From: Hemerocallis citrina
Taxonomy: Eukaryota; Streptophyta; Magnoliopsida; Asparagales; Asphodelaceae
NCBI GenBank assembly: GCA_017893485.1
Contig: CM030361.1
Location: forward strand, 308,241,724-308,305,723
Direction of reading: 5' to 3'
Length of the DNA stretch: 64,000 nt
Of the stretch, positions 34,492-46,700 are shown one piece after another. The first letter of the stretch is position 1. Each line of letters starts with the position of its first letter. Made by a program: the position numbers and the translations under genes. The notes below the pieces were generated by a model. That model was given only the letters and a program-made list of their open reading frames with translations. It ran no database searches and was not told where the DNA came from.

Positions 34492-34631
34492 TGTTAGAGA
34501 TTATTATAGTCCCATATTGGTTGTAGAGTTGTTTTGATATTTGTTCTCCTCCTACATATAGGTGGTATTGTACTTGGTTGAACTCAATTCAATATTCAGT
34601 ATTGTTTTCATCTCTCTGATTTATCTTAACA
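34492..34631 (+). repeat. 3' LTR of the copia element
   Basis: TGTTAGAGATT...TTATCTTAACA. It differs from the 5' LTR by two A/G changes as far as I can see. Confidence 0.92.
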
Positions 34632-34636
34632 GATGG

Positions 34637-35950
34637 CATAATCAGGCCCAACAAGTCTTTTTTCTTCTCCAGTGCTACTTGTTTAAAAAAAGGACGGAAC
34701 CTGAAGGTTTTGTGTGGATTATAGAGCTCTAAATGCAATTAATATCAAAGATAAGTTACTCATTCCAACTGCAGATGAACTATTTGATGAATTATGTGAA
34801 GCAAAGTATTTTTCAAAGCCTGATCTGAAGGCAGGTTATCATCAAATCAGAGTGCAATCAAATGACATTTATAAGACAACATTTAGAACTCATGATGGAC
34901 ATTTTGAGTTCTTGGTTATGTTATAGGATTACACAAATGGTTACACAAGTTATGGTTACACAAGTTAGCTGAGTATAGTTATAGGGTTCCTCATGAAGAT
35001 AGTGTTGTTCTATCTTTGATATCAAGTCCTTAGGTGGTCTGGTTGGATAAGCTAAGAGAATAATTACTCCAGCAATGGGTATACAAGGACTTAATGGCAG
35101 AAATAACAATGGCTCCAGAGCAAAGATCAGAGTTTCGGATACGAGATGGCATTTTGTTATACAAAGGAAGAATTGTGGTACCTCAAGTGCTGCAAAAGAA
35201 GATCTTGAATGAAATGCATTCATCTCCACTTGGAGGACATGCTAAAAATGCTAAGACTTTAGCAAGATTAAGAACTTTTTACTGCGGGGCATGCACAAGT
35301 TTGTGCAAGAGATATCTGAAAGTGTGCAGTGTGCCAACAAACGAAATATGAAACTTCAAAGCCAGGGGGATTGCTTCAGCCATTACCTTTATCAGAGCAG
35401 ATATGGGAAGACATTACTATGGATTTCATTACAGGTTTCACAAATGGTCAGGGTAAATCAGCTATTATGGTGGTGGTGGTGATTGATAGATTAACAAAAT
35501 ATGCTCATTTTTTTCTCCATTTCCAAGTAGTCTTAAAAAGGGGCTGGTATTTGTTGATAACATTTTGAAGGTCCATGGGTTGCCAAAATCAGTATCCCAT
35601 AGGGATCCAATATTTCTCAGTAAATTTTGGCAACAGCTGTTCTCCAAGTAGGGTACTGCACTCAAGATGAGCACTGCATATCATCCACAATCAAATGGGC
35701 AAACAGAGATAACAAACAAGACTTTAATTAGAGCAGTATTTGAGGGCCTTTGTTAGTGATGAACCTCAGCATTGGTGTAGATATTTGGCTTGGACAGAGT
35801 ATTGGTATAATACTTAATGGCATTCAGCTACAAATTGTACTTCATTTCATTACATTCTAGCTGCAATGAGCTATTACTGGTAAAATACTTTTAGATGGCA
35901 TCTTGAATGAAAAAGATACAAAGATACACAACTGAATTAAGAGGTCAATT
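34637..35950 (+). pseudogene. Ty3/gypsy element A: RT and integrase remains
   Basis: RT residues continue with [23 protein letters not shown] and [14 protein letters not shown]. Then a deletion near 34925-35090 removes the rest of RT and RNase H. Integrase pieces follow: HSSPLGGHAKNAKTLARL, CQQTKYETSKPGGLLQPLP, ITMDFITGF and VVVVIDRLTKYAHF. Frame changes are frequent and no chromodomain or 3' LTR was found. The right border with the Helitron-like unit at 35997 is approximate. Confidence 0.85.
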
Positions 35951-35996
35951 GGTGCAAAACAAACTGTTCATCTAAAATCTTCCTTTGTTAAAGAAA

Positions 35997-36155
35997 CTAG
36001 TAATTTAATAATTTCAACAACAAAAAAAACTCTACGTAGGAAAGATTTGAACTGAAAACCTTATTTATATTAGTTATGTACGTGCATTGCACATGTTGGC
36101 AGAATGACAAAATAACAAATGACACGAAGGCCTTCTCCCATTACAATATTAGAGA
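35997..36155 (-). mobile_element. Short Helitron-like unit
   Basis: The minus strand begins TCTCTAATATTGTAATGGGAG (36155 downward) and ends CTAG (36000-35997), with an internal GTGCAATGCACG hairpin. A partial second unit follows at 36165-36254. The 3' terminal hairpin is decayed. Confidence 0.55.
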
Positions 36156-36271
36156 ATTAGAGATTAGAGATTTACAATAGTTATGCACGTGCATTGCACG
36201 GGTTGGTAAATAGACAAATTACATTAAGGGCTTCTCCCATTATAGTAGTAGAGATAAATAGATGATATATC

Positions 36272-36431
36272 TTTACTATATTAATGGGAGAGTTGGGGTT
36301 CAAACAAATAAACAATTTTTTATTCCTTAGTGTGTGTGTGTCAACACGTGCAGCGCTCATGTTGGTAGTTTTTTTTTTTGGGTCCTTTTTATTTTCCCTC
36401 TCCATTTTCCCCACGTGCATTACACTAGTCT
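36272..36431 (+). mobile_element. Helitron-like unit between 20-base direct repeats
   Basis: It starts TTTACTATATTAATGGGAG and ends ACGTGCATTACACTAGTCTAG, with a GTGTGTGT run inside. AGATAAATAGATGATATATC occurs on both sides (36252-36271, 36432-36451). Confidence 0.5.
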
Positions 36432-36591
36432 AGATAAATAGATGATATATCACGCATAACTAGAAGCTGGGAAAGAATCAAAGATAGTTAATGTAGTAGA
36501 AAATATTCAAAAAAGGCCCTTGTGAATAACATTAATATTTCTTGCAAATGCATTTAAAGTGGTCCAACAAATCCAAATCCATAGCTAAGCG

Positions 36592-36618
36592 CCCCGCCCC
36601 GCCCCCCCGCCCCCCCGC

Positions 36619-36647
<29 letters not shown>
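36592..36647 (+). repeat. C-rich homopolymer tract
   Basis: GCCCCGCCCC repeats run into a long C stretch. The minus strand has enough G runs to form G-quadruplexes. It lies about 500 bases beyond the MORC stop codon. Confidence 0.9.
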
Positions 36648-36649
<2 letters not shown>

Positions 36650-37156
36650 TCTTAATTATTTGCTTCGAAAACGGTTTACTAGGTATGGTTATACACAACA
36701 GAAATTGCATGTAAATACAACGACAAAAACGTACCAGTAAAAATTCAAAACTCTATAATTTGCGAAACTGACACAGTGACACCAACTACAACCGTGGTTT
36801 TTCATAGCAATTAAAAGAATGTTTCCAATATATACAGACAAAAATATCGTAAAACCTTGAAAACTCGATTATTTGATAAATTAACTCTTCACCTGCAACT
36901 GTGGTTTTGATTGTAATTAACCGAAAGCTTACCATTATATACAGAAGTTACTTAAGAGTTCGGTTCTGAGTTCCAAACAAGTTGCATGACAACAATACAA
37001 ATACTAGCGTGACCAATAATTACCATTTACATTACAGGCACATCTAGTACATATATCTCTTTTACCTGCTCTTCACACTATTTCTGCTCCTACTGCTATC
37101 GCTTTGAGGGTGTGCGTATGAGGAAAACCCCTAAACATTTTGTGCACTCCTGTTGA

Positions 37157-40100
37157 TTAGTGGTTGTTCCGTGATGCGTTTAGTTTCTCTGTTAATTCTT
37201 CAATCATACGAGAAGCATCCTAGAGACAGGAAAACAAATATCCACATCAGATTCAATACTAATCGACATATGTAACTCCAGAGCTGTTGATTTGATCTGT
37301 GTTTGACTAGAATCCTACCAACGCGGGATTAAAACTTGCCTAACATTCACCTTATCGGTTCATGCACACCCCTATATATATATATAAGAAGGAAAGCATA
37401 CAAAATTGAAAGATTTTAAGGGATGAGGTTGGAAGCTTTCCTCACCTTCAACTTCTTCTTCAGATTGACCTCCTCTTTGTCTCGGCGACTTCTTTCATCT
37501 GAGAAAATGTCAACCAATGCTTCTTGTTCTTTGGTTGCCTCTTCAAGCCTCTTCTCCATAGTTTCGAGCTGGTCCAATACCACGAGAGAAAATTAGACCA
37601 CTCAGGAACCTACAATCTTTTTACTCGTGGCAGGTGAATTGACTGATGATGTAATCTTCCATAATACATTTAGTTAACTTTCACCAAGGAAGAAAATATG
37701 ACAGTTCATAAATGAAGGCAAAACAAGAAAATTCCTGCATCATAGCAAATATTCTTTATGGAAAGAATATTTGTTACTGAATTATTGCAGTAATAATTTT
37801 ATATGCTGGTAGAAAGTAAAAACAATAAAATAAAATTTTAACCACTATTAGATCCCCAGGGTGTATCAGACTTAAAAGGGTGATATAGAGCAATAAGTTG
37901 GTTTGAACTTTGAAGTAAACATGTAGATCAACTGATAAACACTCCTAAAAAGAAGGGAATTAAAGTTTTTTTGAATAATTTAATTCAAGCATGTAATGAA
38001 ATTATGAGATTTCATTTATGTACATAATTTTTAATGTATGAATCATCAGGTTCCAAGAACAAAATGTCAAACTAAAGATTGTGATACCTAATCTTTAGTG
38101 AATGTTTAACATGTCGGAATTTCTATTGTTATCCTGAAATTGCACATGTTAAAAATAACAAGAGGAACTTCAACAAATTTCAGCATTCTTACACTTAGCT
38201 CTTGGCATTCATGTTCACTGACCAACTTCTATTGATTAGTAGAAGTGCATTTAAATCAGAGAAGTATTTTCTCGCTCAAGGAGAGGAGACTTCTTGATAC
38301 ATCGGGGAGCCAAAACTGAGGCTAATTAATAAGGAGACGAAAACTATAAATTACTTATAATATGTTACTATCTTAGGATCATCAAAGTAATTAAAAGGTG
38401 TTAAATAAGTTTTAAAATCTGTAAACCAGAGAGATCCTCCATACCTTTGGAAACCTTTGAACATTTTCTCATGTCCGTTCCATATTTTTTCCAATAGTAT
38501 ACGTACTACACTGACTTTTAGGATTTTTGCTATTTCCAACATTATTCAGAAACATGTTCTAGGCTTTTAGCTAAATAAAATCCAAGGAATTAATTGTACT
38601 GTTAGAGTAAGTTGGCATAGCGGTTCATATGAACATCTTTAGAAGAAGATTTCCAACTTTTCCAAGTTAAATTACGACACTTATCCAACATCATCATGAT
38701 CAACATCAGCAAATGGGTGAGCACCCACATCAACAAAGCTTCTCTGGTCTTTGAGTGTCAGTACAGCTTTATCCAGTCAACTGGTAAACTCTCAGACAGA
38801 TTATAGGGAATTATGTCATCTAGGCATGAGCTATATGGAAGATCTAGTAAGGAAACCTATAAAAACAGATGTTGAAAGTGAAGGTGACTAAGAAAACTCT
38901 ATTTCAATTTCTAGTGAGGATAGAACATTTCTTGTTCCTGTACCCACATTAATCAGAAATAACCCTCTCAAACTCTTCCCAGGATGGAAGCAAGTTATCA
39001 AATCCAGCATGCAGAAGATAACATCACTTTACACTAGTGTTTTCTAGAGTGTGCGCGTCAAGCTTTATCTATTGGATTAGATTGCTAATTTTTGACTTAT
39101 TCCCTCTGCGGTCTAGAGGTTGCTTGTTCTGTCGTAGACTTTTATCTTCAGCTCACCTTGACAAGCATTGCCAGAGCAAAATAAAACAACGGAAAAAACC
39201 TCAAACTTACTTGCTCTGTCAATGACTTGTTCTTCTCCCTCTCACGCTGTAATTCTTGCTGCATTGACTCTTCAATTTTCATTATCCTACAAAAGTTGAG
39301 ATATCACAATAAAATTTGAATCCTCTAAAAGATATAAAACCAACTCTTTCATATGAAGTGTACAATTACCTTATTCTTAATGTTTCATTTTCATCCTTCA
39401 ATTTCTTGATCCTAGATTCTTCATGTATGAATCCATTGCCATTATACGGACCTGAGGCCACCTGCCAATTATAAAATAAAAGATGAGCTTTACTAATCAT
39501 ACCTATCAAATTATTACCCAAGTTTTAGAAATTTAAAGTGCTCTCGGTTTACCCTAACCTTATAATTTTTTTCAGCCCAAGTATGTAAATTTAAATTTTG
39601 AAATGAAGTGAGCTTATTTTAAAAAAAGCAAGCGCATGGGTGCTATTATTATTTTCAAATCTATATTCTATACCATAGACAATTAACACCAAATTAATTA
39701 CAGCTTGACCATCTTACAAATTTCATACTTAACAATTATTCATTTATTATATCCAACACTGGACAAGCCTGCAAAATTAGATATTCAACAAGTTTGGAAC
39801 TAATAGTAAATCAGAAAAACATATATAACAAATATCTGCATAACAACATTTGCATCATTTATAAAGAGCAAAGATAACTTCCAAATACTACCAGCCACAA
39901 TGTCTAAAGTCCTGTAGCTAACATGTCAAGGAATGATGGAAAAGTGCCAGATTTTGCAAGCTATTAAAGAACGAATTGCGCACAAACAATTCCCACCTCC
40001 ATTACTTGGTTCAACATTGCCAGAAAGTCGCAATGAATGGAGGATCCTAAAAGTAGCTTCTCACATATTTCAGTAACTAATACTAATTAAGCTTGAACTA

Positions 40101-40721
40101 TCTTTCCAAAGTCCGAATTAGCTGTAAAATGACTGCGCCCCATTATTATCAAGGTACAGTCAGGAGCAAGTTTCAAGCTGCACTAGATAACGCACACTAA
40201 CAAATAAGACAATGAAAAAGTTACCTTCATCTGTGCTCTTGAAGTTGTAGCAAATTGATCACTTCCTACATCTGAAGTAGGATTTGCTCCAGCATCAGTA
40301 TTAACTGAATACGGGGATGATGAAGTTGGATTAGCACTATCCGCCTGGAAAGATTTCCACATAACTTTTGAGCCGCCCCATTCTTTTCTTCTGGGAAGAT
40401 ACTCGGTATCAGAATCACTCTCACCAAAAGACCGACGTAGTCTTGATTGAAGAGATCTTACAGCTTTTTCAAGATTTCCAGTACTTTTATTTCCATTTTC
40501 TCTTGAAGGAGGTAAATTACCAATTCCATTATCTCCGGATCCATTATCTCCCAATCTAGCAGATCCAAAAGGTGAGACACTAGGATTCCCTGTCTTGTTA
40601 GAATGTGAAAAATACTTTTCTTTGTATCCAAATTTGGTAGATTCTTTGGGCCTACTTGCAGGTGTAGCACCGTCAGATGATGGCACGGATGATGGTATCG
40701 AAGGATCTTCAGGAGACCGAT
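37157..40721 (-). other. MORC exons 16-20: linker and coiled coil
   Basis: Residues about 538-703 are Ser/Asn/Gly-rich and probably disordered. Residues about 704-820 form a heptad-rich coiled coil (IKKLKDENETLRIR, SMQQELQREREKNKSL, METMEKRLEEATKEQEAL-like). Coiled coils in plant MORCs mediate dimerisation. The stop codon TAA is at 37157-37159. Confidence 0.88.
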
Positions 40722-43700
40722 CTGTTCAAGAATATTACAACATACACAAAGACCACTAGAAATGAAAAAGAGCAGTAGAGATGCAATCAGCTTGACTGAA
40801 TAATCTGGTTCAAATGTAAATATGAATATCAACATCCATATAGGGTCGGATATGGATACAGAGATACATATATAGATGCGGTTACTTTTAATTCTGTCTA
40901 ATATATACATATAAAGACAATATAATATTGATAATTACTTGTGAATACGATAATAGTCAATTCAGATTAGGATTTGAATTTGGAGATACAGATACAAATA
41001 TAAATAGTTATAATTTTAATTTGGGGAAATTGCTTTCAGGCTCCTATTTTTAAACCTAATTATTTTCATACCCACGGATCTTAAATATTGTGTATATGCC
41101 CAATACTTCATACCAGTGCAATATAATGATTGTATTTAATCGAATTTGAAATAACCTCCCCAAGTTTGTGATATATATTGCAGACTTTATATATCATCAA
41201 TTTAGAGATATAACTAATCAATTTTATGATATATTCCGTCACGTTCGGGATATTTACTATTGGCTTTAGGATATGTATTTTATTGGGCAGCAGGAATACC
41301 AAAGCTTGGTGTATACTCACATCATCTCTACTAATATAATGGGAGAAGGCCTTAGTGTAATTTGTCCATCTACCAACCCGTGCAACGCACGTGCATAACT
41401 ATTGTAAATGAGGTTTTAGATCAAATCCAGGCTATGTCTGAATTTTTACTTTTAAAAAAACTATATTTATTAAGACGTGCATCGCACGTGTAAACTACTA
41501 GTATACTTGGAAGATAAGGAAGTGGGAAACGGAAAATTGGGTATATCCACAAGATTTAAAAGTGGGAATAAAAACAGCGCATTTCAAAATAAGGATAAGG
41601 AACAATCTTCCCTTTTATTTGTCTATAGACATGATTATGGATATTGATTCAATATAATGCATACATATAACCATTTATTTATATATAATAAAATACAATA
41701 CGAAACTGCATAATTAAGTCCCAAAATTAAAATTATAAGATAATAATTGACTATTAGTATATAAGTGTCAAAATTTATTTAAATTTGAATTTTTGTTTGG
41801 ATTGAATAAAATCATAAACATTTCATACACATATTTCTGTGTTATATAAACATCTTTCTTTAAAAATATGGTTCTATACTCCTGTTTGGTTTATTGTATT
41901 TGCTGCTCTCATGTTCGTTTCGTATCATTTGTGATTTTCCCAATCAAGGCTGAGTTTTTATTTCCTAAATGCATATGGATATGGTAATGCTAATATACGA
42001 TCCATATACAATCCGACTGCATCCATAATAATCAGGGAGTAAAAAGGAAAAGATATGCAATCAGGGAATGATAATTAAATGAGGATAAAAAGTGATGTTT
42101 AGATACCCATTTCTTCTGACTCCAAGATTCTCTTATTACGTCTAGGTGCATAACCAATCTTGTGACAGTTTGTTGACCTGAATGCACCAACAGGCAAATG
42201 ACAGAAGGATTACTAAACTGTATACAATTTTCTATAAACAAAAGAAAGGAACAAGGACAAACCAATAATTTTTTTGCATCTGAATCAGTTTTGTTTCAAG
42301 TCTTGAAAGAACAGTTGTTCGTTCGAAACCCTGTTTATCATGGGCAGGTTCAACAAAATTGGCCTCCAAGACACCTGTAGTGGATACTGTTTATAAGTAA
42401 CTTGACTCCTAAAGATGGCTGCAAAAGACAAATAGAATTCTACAATATAACTTACCAATAACTCCACGCCCATCACTTCCAGAAGCATTCCAAACCCTCC
42501 AGAAAGGCTTATTAACAAGGGCAACAAACAAGTAGTCAGCTGGAGTACAATGCAATTCTCCAGAGAAAAAGAACGTGTATCAAACCTGATGGTTTCCCAC
42601 AAATTACTTATCCACATTCTCTTCAATTCAATACTATTACGACAAAGATAAGTTCAATAACTTAGTGCACTTAAGTTGTACACTAATTGATGTGGCACAA
42701 TCTCCACTGCAAAATGCTAATCTCAAGAAATATAAAACAAAGAGGAGATTGTGCCAAATAACTTAAGTGTGCAAGATTTGAGTCGAAAAAATTAGTAATC
42801 AGAGCATTTACCATCTTAAATTGAATAACATGAAAAGTAAGCTACACGTGCAATATCTTTTAAGACTTGAGCTATTCAAAAATTAACATGTAACCGGCTA
42901 GCTAAAATTGAGAACAGCGAGTACAAATTAAGAGTAACTAATGCAGTAACTGATCTCTATACCTTTATCAGTCGATTTTTGTGATAGACATTAAATCCTT
43001 GGACATCAATGTGATCTTTTGCATCCTTCACAAACCCCATTGTCACAACAGCAACCATCTAACGGATAAAACACATTAAAAAAATCAGATTACAAATCCA
43101 TGAGCTTCAGAAATAAACAAGACAATTAGTTTAAATGACATTACATCTGGATCCTTTGAAACACCATCTGAACCTGTGGGCCTGTATGTGTTTTTTTCCT
43201 TTAACATCATATCATTCACAATATTGTGGTGTTCAATGTCTTTCCCACGGAGAATCATTCTAAACCCACGGGGAAGCCTAAGGTAGAGAATTGAGGCATA
43301 ACTCTGCATTTAAAAGGAAATAAAGTATATATAAAAGAAATATCAGAAATTAACAAGCATCTTTTTAATAAAAAAGAAAGTCTTCCGCCAGACAAGAATA
43401 ATTACTACACTGAATAAAATGGAAGAACAAGCTAGTTTCAAACATGAAAGCCTCAGCTACAAGATGAAAAATCAATGGCATGAAAAAAAATAGGAAATAC
43501 AGTTGTCAATTGCCAACAGAGGCAAAGAGGCTTTTTTTGGAAGTCTGCATGAGAAAATAGACTGCAGATGAATTAAAGAGTGAAAACAGTAGAAAGTAAT
43601 CAGCAAGGTAGCAGAATGGAGAAATTTAGATTGAACATTCAACCAATTTTTTGGTATTTTGAACTTCTATAAATCATGCAACTTTGGTAAGTTCATTAAA

Positions 43701-46700
43701 TATTAAGTTTCATATATAGAATTCCTTCATGAGATCATTTGTTCTGTCATTTTTCCTTAACACTATTTTAGTGTTTGAACCAATAAGAAGAATGTCCAAC
43801 TTTAAAGTAGCTATTTTAAAATTTAACACTATTTTAGTGTTTGAACCAATAAGTAGAATGTCCAACTTTAAAGTAGCTATTTTAAAATTTGAGAAAATTG
43901 GCCCACCCTTCCTATCGACTCTGCTCATACTGCTTTATCCAGCTGAAGATTCTACTAAGTTGAGACACTGACCTGCTGGCCTGCTAGTCTTTTTTTACAA
44001 AACCTACTAGGAGATTATCAAATATGATCCAACGAATATCTTTGCAGAGATACAGGAAGGAAAAAGGTGAGGGTGGATTGGATATACTCAATTATGCTAG
44101 TACTGTCCTGATCCTAAAACTGAGAAGTCTTAATACCAATTAGTCTTTTAAATGGTTCCATCAAGACTGTCATGAAGGTGTTTTCTAAACCTCTTCCTTT
44201 GACAAGTTAAATAGCACGGCACATGCGGCACAAGCTGGATATCATTATGGTACAAGAAGTTATCACTAAGAATTAACCGAGGGGGGTTGAAAATGCCATG
44301 ACACAGTTGACTAGGATCGCCTTAGGAAATTTATGAGTTCTCAAGGGTTGGGGGATAAATGGTGTTAATGGATTGACAGATGTTAGATAGGTAGTAAATT
44401 GACGGTATGGGATGGGATAATGGATTAAGGGGTAGCGAGAGATTTTGTGGAAGAGAATGAGGATTATGCAAGGTGATCTCCATTGTCTTCGCCACTGTTG
44501 TGGCAAATATACTGAAGGAGATGATTCATATAAATGTAAGAGTAGGGGTGATCCGAGGATGGGAAGGGCAGATCTGCACAATCAATATATATCTTACAAT
44601 CTGCTCAACTAGGAAGGTATAGGGTTGAGGCACTCCTTGCAGTCAAGTGGATCCTGACATGTTCCTTATCATGGTCAGGACTGGATGTGAATATCTGCAA
44701 ATGTTGTCTAATACTGTTAAGGCAATTTAACAACAAAGTTGTATTCCAAATTTGTTGAAATTTATACTAATAATAATCATAGTAGTCTAATAGCAGTACC
44801 TGTTCTAGTAACAATTAGGGTACAAATACCAGAAATAATACTAACAATGACCACAATTATAATACCAGTACTACTTATAAAGATTAGAATACTATTACTA
44901 GTGCTAGTATTAACAATGCTATTAATAAGAGTACCAATAACATGTCAATTATCAGTAATAGTAGTAATATTAAGAAGATGAAGAAGTTGCTTTGAAACAT
45001 TACTCAGAATGATATTACCACTGTGTGGGTAAGAGGGAAGAAGAAATCCCATTAGGGAAATGTGGGAGAACATGTAAGAAGGAATTAGGACTGGAGTCAC
45101 AGATTTGAGAAATATGAACAAGTTCTTCACAATACATGGTGGTGGAGAATACATTTGCATTAGTCTACAACCAGGGCAATGTTACTGTGCTGCCTTAAAA
45201 GTAGACGTAGGAAAATCGTAAAAGACAGAATATTGGAGCATTTTCTATTTGGAAGGGGAATGGAATATAAGTGTTGGAAATTTTTTTATAGGAAAACAAA
45301 ATGTGAAGTGGGCCAAGGAACGGAAATAAGCTTCTGGCATAAGATCGCTGGTACGGAGAATCTGTTAGTGTCTATATGAAATAAGTGGATCTAAGACGCG
45401 CGTGGATCAGGAATGCTCTAGTAAGTAGAGTTGAGATAAAAAATTTGGAGAAATCTAAGATATTGTGGGTTTAAGGGATATCATAAAAAAGGGAAGGTAG
45501 ACCCAACGGGCTTGAGAGCGGAATTTGGTTATTTGGACCTAATTCTAATAACAGATTGTAGGGTTGATCATTCACACCTTTCAATTCATAGTTGTCGATC
45601 AGTCATAGATATAGTGGGGAGATTCCGAATGGCCACAAAGAAAAGAAAAAAATGAAGCAACTTGGACAAAAAGAGAAGTCCTCATGGCCACAAAAAGAGA
45701 AGTAACTTGGTGGACTGACATTGACTTTTATCTTCAATGTAATTTCCTCACAAGTTCAGAGTTCAGAAATTAGCTCAATAAAAGAAGCTTATATCCAAAT
45801 ATTTGGTTCACTAAAAGGATCTCTGCTATTGCATCCCCTATGAACTAAGAGCTATCCATGACAACCTTTCAAATGAAACCCCGTTGCTTAGTTAAAAGAA
45901 AATACAGCTAAAAACCAAAGAAAAAAAGTAGCCATAGAAAATGAAAAGATGCAACCAATAAATGTTACTGCATATGCATCCATAGCAACAAAGTAGCATA
46001 TATGTTTTTGTGCATGTTCCCGCATGCGCATTTACCACACATTAAAATTACCTTGCATGATAAAAACTATAAATTCGTAGCATTTGTTGCCTCACAAGTA
46101 TCATTAAGCAGCAAAATGCATGTTTTCAGCTACTTTCATTTGGGAAACCTTCAAGCATATGAACCAGAAAGAATTACGAACTTTTTCCTTTTGACCTTTT
46201 TGCAGTTACAGGTTCCATCCAGAGTTTCTATGTGAACAATCAAGCATCAAATGTGTAATATATTGCTTAATTATTGAGATAATATTTTAGCTCCAAACTC
46301 CAGGACAATTATAATCTAGAGAAAACTTCTAGTTTGCAAAGAGAAACAAATCAAACATAAGGTTAAAAGCAAGTTACCCGTAATGAATGTCGGTATGTTA
46401 AGAAATGTCTTGAGTTTGGAAACTCTGTCGCCATTTGAATTTTCTTTTCATCCCGGTTGACACCTCCAACCTGAATATCCTGCAATCCCAAACAACAATA
46501 GAGCTCAAAGACTTGACGGAGATTTATCATTAACGAAGACAGATAAGACAGAGTGAGAGAGAGAGTATTCTATCACTGTTGTAAATATCAACCAGTCTAA
46601 GCAGAAACTTTCATTAAATAATTAAAATGTTTATCAAAACACTCACTAATATGTCAGTATCAAAATCAAGCTCCAGGTCGCCTTGGTCATCCTCCCACAG

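Larger units (their letters stand above)
29946..34631 (+). mobile_element. Ty1/copia element with 140-bp LTRs, gag missing
   Basis: Two 140-base LTRs (29946-30085, 34492-34631) differ at only about two positions. Flanking GAGGG (29941-29945) and GATGG (34632-34636) are a probable target duplication with one change. PBS, protease, integrase, RT and RNase H are recognisable in copia order, but with several stops and frame breaks. The zone where gag should be (30100-31130) holds tandem GC-rich repeats and microsatellites instead. Confidence 0.92.

Noticed and set aside
45179..45379. Possible LINE zinc-finger remnant (GQGTEISFWHKIA)
   Set aside because: One short motif only, with no RT or endonuclease sequence nearby. 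A profile search against plant L1 proteins would decide.
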